NCBI GenBank assembly: GCA_012034595.1
Contig: JAAUPE010000037.1
Coordinates: 1 to 52,386, forward strand
Direction of reading: 5' to 3'
DNA: 52,386 nt
DNA from: Calothrix sp. CSU_2_0
Lineage (GTDB): Bacteria > Cyanobacteriota > Cyanobacteriia > Cyanobacteriales > Nostocaceae
Position 1 is the first letter of the stretch. Every line of letters starts with the position of its first letter. The position numbers were made by a program, and so were the translations under genes. This document shows, piece after piece, positions 47,280 through 52,386 of the stretch. Under the pieces are notes generated by a model. It did not search any database. It was not told the origin of the DNA and saw nothing but the letters and a program-made list of their open reading frames with translations.

Positions 47280-47765
47280 CTAAAGCCCCGGCAACAGGTG
47301 TTGAATAATATCCGCTTGGTGCGGGTGTCCGTTCGCCTGGAGTGTTTTTCGGGCTGATTTTAAGAATTCTCTAGATTCGGGGCGTTTGCCTTGTCGGGCT
47401 AGGGCTTGCCCCTTTCCCAGGTAGGCGGCCGCCAGATGGGGATTGAGGCTAAGAGCTTGGTCGTAGGCGGCGATCGCCTCAATTGATCTTCCTTGCTTAA
47501 ACAATAGCCCGGCTTTGGCCACGTAAGCCTCGGCATAGCCCGGAGAGAACCGAATCGCCTGCTCAAAGGCAGCATACGCTTCGATGGGTTGGCTTTGAGA
47601 GCGCAGTGTCAATCCTTCTTCTAGGGTCGCGATCGCCTCTGGGGTGGGCGCTGACCCGGCTCCCTGCGAGCGTGACATGGGATGAGCACACGTCAGACTA
47701 AGCACGATTGCTCCTGCCAACGCAGCCACCTTGCAAGTTTTTTTTGTGACAACTTCTAAGCCCAT
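47280..47765 (-). CDS. Secreted TPR-repeat protein
   Basis: A 161-residue protein. The N-terminus (KKTCKVAALAGAIVLSLTCAHP) is a signal peptide; a cysteine in SLTCAHP could be lipidated, making it a possible lipoprotein. Three TPR units follow (PIEAYAAFEQAIRFSPGY, SIEAIAAYDQALSLNPHL and a less regular third). TPRs bind partner proteins; no specific function can be given. It is on the minus strand between pabB and the glycosyltransferase gene, with spacers of about 200 bases on each side. Confidence 0.75.
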   Translation of the reverse strand: MGLEVVTKKTCKVAALAGAIVLSLTCAHPMSRSQGAGSAPTPEAIATLEEGLTLRSQSQPIEAYAAFEQAIRFSPGYAEAYVAKAGLLFKQGRSIEAIAAYDQALSLNPHLAAAYLGKGQALARQGKRPESREFLKSARKTLQANGHPHQADIIQHLLPGL

Positions 47766-47851
47766 CAGGGTAAATGTTTTTTGACTAGATGGGAAAAATT
47801 TATCATAGAAATCGAGCCGCGTAACGTTTGGCGGGGCTGCGATCGTATCCC

Positions 47852-47908
47852 TTAGAGCGTAGCCAAAACTTTAGAGCGTAGCCAAAACTTTAGAGCGTAG
47901 CCAAAATT
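47852..47908. repeat. 19-bp tandem repeat, three copies
   Basis: Three consecutive 19-base units of TTAGAGCGTAGCCAAAACT, the last ending in ATT. Non-coding, upstream of the TPR gene and downstream of the glycosyltransferase gene. It may be a dispersed repeat of this genome. Confidence 0.75.
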
Positions 47909-47960
47909 CTGGTTCCCTCCAGGGAGAGGGCAAGTTCAGGTTTTATTTACTCCTCGATCG

Positions 47961-49604
47961 TTAGCGGCGTTGTGCCAGTTGCCAACCTGCGATCGAGCGA
48001 ATCACCCGATAGCCCTGAGAGTTTTTGACAGCCAGATTAGGATCGAGCCAGCTATAGTCTGCCGGTTGGAGCGCATCGGGCTGAGTCAGAGTTTTGCCAA
48101 TTTTTGGCGTGTAGAAGTGCAGCAGCAACAAGGTTTTGCGGCCATCACGATTCAGCCGTTCTGGTTGGGTGACAAAGTTTACAGATTGCGATTTCAGCAC
48201 CGCAGATACGTCTGGCTGTCGCAAAAATTGCTTCAATGCTGGGTTATAGTCTCCCCACAGACCTGTGCCGGTGAGGGCGATCGCCCCTCCCCACGATGCT
48301 AGCAGCCAAGCGGCCATCCACTGACGAGACGAATTCGCCAATCCGATGGCATATCGCCGCAGCCAAACGATCGGCAAAATCAGCCAGCCAAATCCTACAA
48401 ATAAGGTGACGATCGCTGCCAAATAGGTCACATTCTCCGGCACGCCGGGAATGGTAATCGTGCGTGTGAGTACTGCTACACCCGTCCCTAACAAGATCAC
48501 CGCCAACCCACCCATCCCTAAATTCAGCCCATTCAACAGCTTGTATTGCCTATTTTTGTGGAAGAGATAAACCAGGCGATCGAGGGCGATCGCGGCCAAC
48601 AATCCCACAAAAGGCATCAGTTGCAGTGGGTAGTAGTGGGTTCGTGTCCCAAACAGCGTTAGCTCCACAAACAGCACGATCGGATAGCCCATCAGCAACA
48701 GATGCGAGTGATGGGTCTGCAACAGCCGCCGCAATTCTGCATTCTGAAACGCCAGCCCGATTCCTGCTAGGGCAAAAAATACCCACGGAAAGCCATTTGC
48801 AGGCACATTCCAAAAATAGTAGAACGGCCCCGCGCCCTGATAGGTTTGTTGCTTGAGATGAAAAAGTTTGCCAAACAGTTCGTCGATCACTGTGCTGCCG
48901 TGCTGCGCGATCGCCAACCCCAACCAGACCCCCACCGGAACCAACCCCAGCAGCAGCCCCGCATAGAGCCAGGGATTGGTGAGATGGCGGTGTCGCCGTT
49001 GCTGGGCGATCAGATAGGGCAGAAGGGCGATCGCCGCCGGGATAATCATGAAGCCCTTAACCAAAAACCCCAGCCCAAACATCGACCCCGCCAGTATTCC
49101 CCAGAGCGGGGCCTCCCGTGCTTCGCCTTCTAGCAACGCCCAAATAGCGACTAGCTCAATGCAAACCAGCACCGAGTCTTGAGTGGCCAACCGTCCATAT
49201 TGCACCACGATCGGGATCACGCTAAAAATAGCTGCCCCAAGCCAAGCCAACCGCGAACTGAGCAGACGGCAACCAATCCGATCAATCAGCAGCACACTGA
49301 GAATGAACGCGATCGCGCTGGGCAACCGTGCCGTCCCTTCATGCACCCCAAACAAGAGATAGCAAACGGCAATGAGCCACTGAATTCCGATCGTGCGATC
49401 GAACCCTGGCTCTCCTCCCCACTGCACTGTCACCCAATCCCCAGTTTGCAAAATCGCCTTCGCCTGGGTTGCGTAGATCCCTTCATCGTGGGCCATGAGG
49501 CTCTGTTGCCCACTTCGCATCAGCACAATGGGAACAGCCCACATCAGAAGAGAAAGATAAGGCAGAAAGGAGGGAGGAGGAAGGAAGGAGGAAGGGGGTT
49601 TCAT
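47961..49604 (-). CDS. GT39/ArnT-like membrane glycosyltransferase
   Basis: A 547-residue polytopic membrane protein with about 11 hydrophobic helices. The diagnostic segment is AHDEGIYATQAKAILQTGDW, where the first periplasmic loop carries the DE motif used for catalysis in the ArnT/PMT family. GIQWLIAVCYLLFGVHEGTARLPSAI (in parts: GIQWLIAVCYLLFG, HEGTARLPSAI) and LGFLVKGFMIIPAA fit too. Such enzymes move sugars from lipid-phosphate donors onto lipids or proteins at the outer face of the plasma membrane. Substrate unknown. The first 12 codons come from a purine-rich low-complexity tract, so the true start may be a little downstream. Confidence 0.8.
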   Translation of the reverse strand: MKPPSSFLPPPSFLPYLSLLMWAVPIVLMRSGQQSLMAHDEGIYATQAKAILQTGDWVTVQWGGEPGFDRTIGIQWLIAVCYLLFGVHEGTARLPSAIAFILSVLLIDRIGCRLLSSRLAWLGAAIFSVIPIVVQYGRLATQDSVLVCIELVAIWALLEGEAREAPLWGILAGSMFGLGFLVKGFMIIPAAIALLPYLIAQQRRHRHLTNPWLYAGLLLGLVPVGVWLGLAIAQHGSTVIDELFGKLFHLKQQTYQGAGPFYYFWNVPANGFPWVFFALAGIGLAFQNAELRRLLQTHHSHLLLMGYPIVLFVELTLFGTRTHYYPLQLMPFVGLLAAIALDRLVYLFHKNRQYKLLNGLNLGMGGLAVILLGTGVAVLTRTITIPGVPENVTYLAAIVTLFVGFGWLILPIVWLRRYAIGLANSSRQWMAAWLLASWGGAIALTGTGLWGDYNPALKQFLRQPDVSAVLKSQSVNFVTQPERLNRDGRKTLLLLHFYTPKIGKTLTQPDALQPADYSWLDPNLAVKNSQGYRVIRSIAGWQLAQRR

Positions 49605-49805
49605 AGATGGCTTTAGGTCTCTAGGAGGATCTCAGGGGGCTAGATCCTTGCCGTCTTCGTTCGACTGTATCGATGATCGCTACTTCTAGGGGATCTGCGA
49701 GTTAATCAGGTTCCATCAGCCAGGTTTTACTTTGCTCAACCTTCAACTGTCGAGGGTGGAGCGGAGTCGAAACCCGATTCACTGGTCTTTTTTGCCTGCA
49801 AACTC

Positions 49806-51623
49806 CTAGGGGGTGAGGGTAGGCGTTGGGGTGGCGATCGGCTGACTAGGCGGAATTTTATCGATCGTAATCAGCGCCTCAATCATTGATTTGACGATCG
49901 GAGCCGCCACCGTTGAGCCAAACGCATCCTCGCCCTTTGGTTCATCAATCACCGCTACCACCACATACCGAGGAGCCTCCACCGGAAAGATGCCCACAAA
50001 GCTAGTAATCTTCGCCGACTCCAAATAGCCGCCGCCTGCACTGGCCTTCTGAGCCGTGCCCGTTTTGCCAGCAATCCGATAGCCCGGAACCTGCGCCGCC
50101 TTGCCTGTCCCCTTCGAGACCACCGCTTCCATCATTTGCAGCACGGTCTGGGCCGTGGTGGGTGAGAAAATCTGCTTGGGGCCGGTCGGGTTGGGCTGCC
50201 AGTAGGGTTGCCCGTAGGCATCATACAAACCCTGCACCACATGCGGAGTCAGCAATTTGCCACCACTCGCCAAAATTCCATGCATCTGCAAAAGTTGAAT
50301 GGCTGTAATCGAAAACCCCTGACCAAAGGAGGCCGTCGCCACCTCTACCGGAGACTCGGCAAACACACTGCGTTTTTTGAATTGCCCCGCCATCTCGAAG
50401 GGCAGATCAGACCCCGTAGATTGCCCCAGCCCAATGCGTTGCAGCCACCCATGATAGACCAAAGGCTTCATCTGCTGGACAATATGCACCATGCCCACAT
50501 TGCTAGAGCGCTGCAAAATTTCTGAAACGCTGGTGGGCCCTCGCGCCCCCGCTTGAGAATAATCAAAGTTTTGAATGGGCCATTCATCAATGTAGATCGA
50601 GCCTTCATCGTTGAAAATTTGATCAGGTTTGATGGCTCCCGCTTCTAGGGCGATCGCAATATTCAACGGTTTAAAGGTCGATCCCGGCTCATACAAATCC
50701 GTTAGCGCCCAGTTTTTAAACAGTTCAACCTTGGCCTTGAAGTATTGATTGGGGTCGTAGGATGGATCGCTGACTAGAGCACGAATCGCCCCATCTCTAG
50801 CATCCATCACCATCACCACACCCCGCTTGGCAGAAAACTTTTTGATCTGCTGCTGAAGGATGGGCAAAGCAGCCCGTTGCAGGCGGCTGTCTACGGTTAG
50901 CTGCAAGTGTAAATCGTCAATATGCAAGAACCCGCCCGGAATCTGATCCGGCATGACTGCCCCCATCCCCGTCCGGCTCAGGCGCACCGACTTGACCGAT
51001 CGTTCCAGCAGATTTTTGTGGCTATACTCCACACCGGCCTGCCCTGCCTGATCGACATCTACATAGCCCACAATGTCCGCCGCCAGATTTTGCTGTGGGT
51101 AAAGGCGTTGTTGCTGTTGGGCTAGATCTAACCCATCAATCAGCAAATCGCGAATGCGATCGGCAGAGTTTTCTGGCAGAGAAAACTCCAAGCGAATCCC
51201 TGTATCAGCCGACTCAAACTTGCGATTGAGTTCGGCGATCGATTGACCCAAAATGGGCGACAGCTTGGCTGCCACCGTGGCCTTCGGTTCCTTAAAGTAT
51301 GTCGGATGAGCATAGAGCGTATAAACCGGCCGATCGATCGCCAGAATATTACCATTGCGATCAACGATCGGGCGACGCGGAATAAACGGACGCAGATAGC
51401 TAGTCTGCTGCGATCGAGCTTGCTTTAGCAAATGCGGAGCCTGCACCACCTGAAGCCGCACTAGATTGAGCATCAACAGCCCACTTGCCCCCATCAACAT
51501 GCCCCACACCACCAGCAGACGACGCACGGTAGGTTTAGCCTGGGGAATATGCATCCGCCGCAGTCGAGCCATCAGCGACCCACGGCGAGAACGTCCAGAA
51601 CGGGGATAAGAAGGGCTACTCAT
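49806..51623 (-). CDS. ftsI: Peptidoglycan D,D-transpeptidase FtsI (PBP3-type)
   Basis: A 605-residue class B penicillin-binding protein that cross-links septal peptidoglycan. It has a basic cytoplasmic N-terminus, one membrane anchor at about 33-54, a dimerisation domain beginning RRPIVDRNGNILA, and the transpeptidase domain. The active serine is S315 in EPGSTFKPL, with SSN at 373-375 and KTG at 520-522. The C-terminal tail is Pro/Thr-rich. An FtsL-like gene lies 155 bases upstream on the same strand, matching the usual division-gene pairing. In filamentous cyanobacteria this enzyme also shapes the septum where FraC/FraD act. Confidence 0.94.
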   Translation of the reverse strand: MSSPSYPRSGRSRRGSLMARLRRMHIPQAKPTVRRLLVVWGMLMGASGLLMLNLVRLQVVQAPHLLKQARSQQTSYLRPFIPRRPIVDRNGNILAIDRPVYTLYAHPTYFKEPKATVAAKLSPILGQSIAELNRKFESADTGIRLEFSLPENSADRIRDLLIDGLDLAQQQQRLYPQQNLAADIVGYVDVDQAGQAGVEYSHKNLLERSVKSVRLSRTGMGAVMPDQIPGGFLHIDDLHLQLTVDSRLQRAALPILQQQIKKFSAKRGVVMVMDARDGAIRALVSDPSYDPNQYFKAKVELFKNWALTDLYEPGSTFKPLNIAIALEAGAIKPDQIFNDEGSIYIDEWPIQNFDYSQAGARGPTSVSEILQRSSNVGMVHIVQQMKPLVYHGWLQRIGLGQSTGSDLPFEMAGQFKKRSVFAESPVEVATASFGQGFSITAIQLLQMHGILASGGKLLTPHVVQGLYDAYGQPYWQPNPTGPKQIFSPTTAQTVLQMMEAVVSKGTGKAAQVPGYRIAGKTGTAQKASAGGGYLESAKITSFVGIFPVEAPRYVVVAVIDEPKGEDAFGSTVAAPIVKSMIEALITIDKIPPSQPIATPTPTLTP

Positions 51624-51778
51624 AAAGGAAAAAGAGAAGAGGAGGAAGGCACAAAGCGACGAGGCAAACTGGTTGAAGTGAGAGGACGAGAATTGATCAA
51701 GCTGACCTGAAAATCCAAGTCTTGGCGCTACTACCTTCCCTTTTCTGGCTTATCCCTCCTCCCTGATCCCTTCTCCCT

Positions 51779-52285
51779 TCAATATCCGAGTGGCGCGACT
51801 GGCGAAGCTTTGGATGCCGGGGGCGGGGTGGGAGTGGTGCGCGTTGGGGCAGGTTTGAGAAAGATCATGCTGGCGGGGGTGCGAGGTACGAGGGTTGTGT
51901 TGGGGCTGCTGGCCTGGTTGGCCAGATGGTTTTGCAGCATGGCGCTACTGGCTCCAATTTGGCGTTCGTTACGTCGCAGGTCTGCGAGCTTCTGGTATTC
52001 TTTGCCCCAAAGCTGTTGGGCGTAGACCGTCCACCCGTAGGTCACAAGTACCAACCCAGCCAGAGTAAAGGTGGTGATCAGGGAGGCTTGCTGGAGTTTG
52101 ATCAGCGATCGTACCCATTTGGGTGGCGCATCGGGGGCAGGCAACCGACTCACTGCGGTTTGGCTAGCAGGAGTTGCCCTTCTGACGGTAGAACTGCGGC
52201 GTGGAAGCGGCGTAATCGAAGTTGGAAGGGGGACAACGCTAGGAAGGGAATTTCGCCGATCGGCAGGTCTGAACGCAGTGGACAT
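51779..52285 (-). CDS. FtsL-like septum protein (probable)
   Basis: A 168-residue bitopic membrane protein. A Pro/Arg-rich cytoplasmic N-terminus (1-66) precedes one membrane helix (about 67-87). A short coiled coil follows (YQKLADLRRNERQIGASSAML), then a Pro/Thr-rich tail. This layout and its position directly upstream of ftsI are those of the cyanobacterial FtsL-like division protein that links the divisome to FtsI. Sequence similarity in this family is weak, so the name rests mostly on topology and context. The ATG start at 52285 is the first in frame. Confidence 0.55.
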   Translation of the reverse strand: MSTAFRPADRRNSLPSVVPLPTSITPLPRRSSTVRRATPASQTAVSRLPAPDAPPKWVRSLIKLQQASLITTFTLAGLVLVTYGWTVYAQQLWGKEYQKLADLRRNERQIGASSAMLQNHLANQASSPNTTLVPRTPASMIFLKPAPTRTTPTPPPASKASPVAPLGY

Positions 52286-52386
52286 AGATGACGAGCACTC
52301 CTACAGCAACACAACCACACCTATACTTTGTCAGGGCATAAAATTAAAGATTTTGGACGGGGTGCAGGGGTGGAACCCCTGGCTGG

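Noticed and set aside
47160-47280. A short open stretch on the minus strand after the TPR gene reading about 36 codons
   Set aside because: It has no ATG or plausible GTG/TTG start and no recognised family; it may be a worn gene end but cannot be supported.

Overview
The window is cyanobacterial. It begins in the 3' end of a 23S rRNA gene with its 5S gene. It carries cyanobacteria-specific genes (ndhB, plmA, fraC-fraD, a CYP110-like P450, giant Ser/Thr-kinase/histidine-kinase fusions, a Slr1339-family protein) and many GCGATCGC (HIP1) octamers. Short heptamer repeats, scattered palindromes and large signalling proteins in the left 41 kb suggest a filamentous, probably heterocyst-forming lineage of Nostoc/Calothrix type. 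That taxonomic reading is inference.

Layout, left part (1 to about 41.4 kb, AT-rich): rRNA 3' end; rnj, dapA and asd on the minus strand, diverging from tig, clpP and clpX on the plus strand; an alpha/beta hydrolase; plmA; a dienelactone hydrolase; an S1-domain protein; a 2065-residue kinase/ATPase/sensor histidine kinase; topA; wecB; a second giant kinase broken by two 1-base shifts; a broken P450 next to a UbiA-family membrane protein; ndhB; a compact NB-ARC/STAND protein; and a broken double-GNAT gene. Long spacers hold an IS200/IS605-like remnant, a nested inverted-repeat (MITE-like) element and several palindromes.

Middle (41,420-43,040): two consecutive integron-type gene cassettes, one coding a GNAT acetyltransferase and one a short-chain dehydrogenase. 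Each ends in an attC-like site. In each cassette the first six bases match the complement of its own attC core, as expected of units that excise as circles. No integron integrase gene is in the window.

Right part (43,041-52,386, clearly more GC-rich): fraC-fraD (filament integrity, septal junctions), a Slr1339-family protein, a pabB/trpE-type chorismate enzyme, a TPR lipoprotein-like protein, a GT39/ArnT-type glycosyltransferase, ftsI (division transpeptidase) and an FtsL-like protein. These are also core cyanobacterial genes, but base composition and codon use differ sharply from the left part. The switch falls exactly where the second attC-like site stops matching the first. Either the cassette array really sits at a compositional boundary, or the shared cassette joined two different cyanobacterial genomes during assembly. 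I favour the assembly explanation, so linkage across 43,040 should not be trusted without read evidence.

Functional groupings: asd and dapA are successive steps towards lysine and cell-wall diaminopimelate; tig-clpP-clpX is a chaperone/protease set; ftsI with the FtsL-like gene and fraC-fraD concern septum and filament; the P450-UbiA pair may be a small terpenoid/quinone-tailoring locus.
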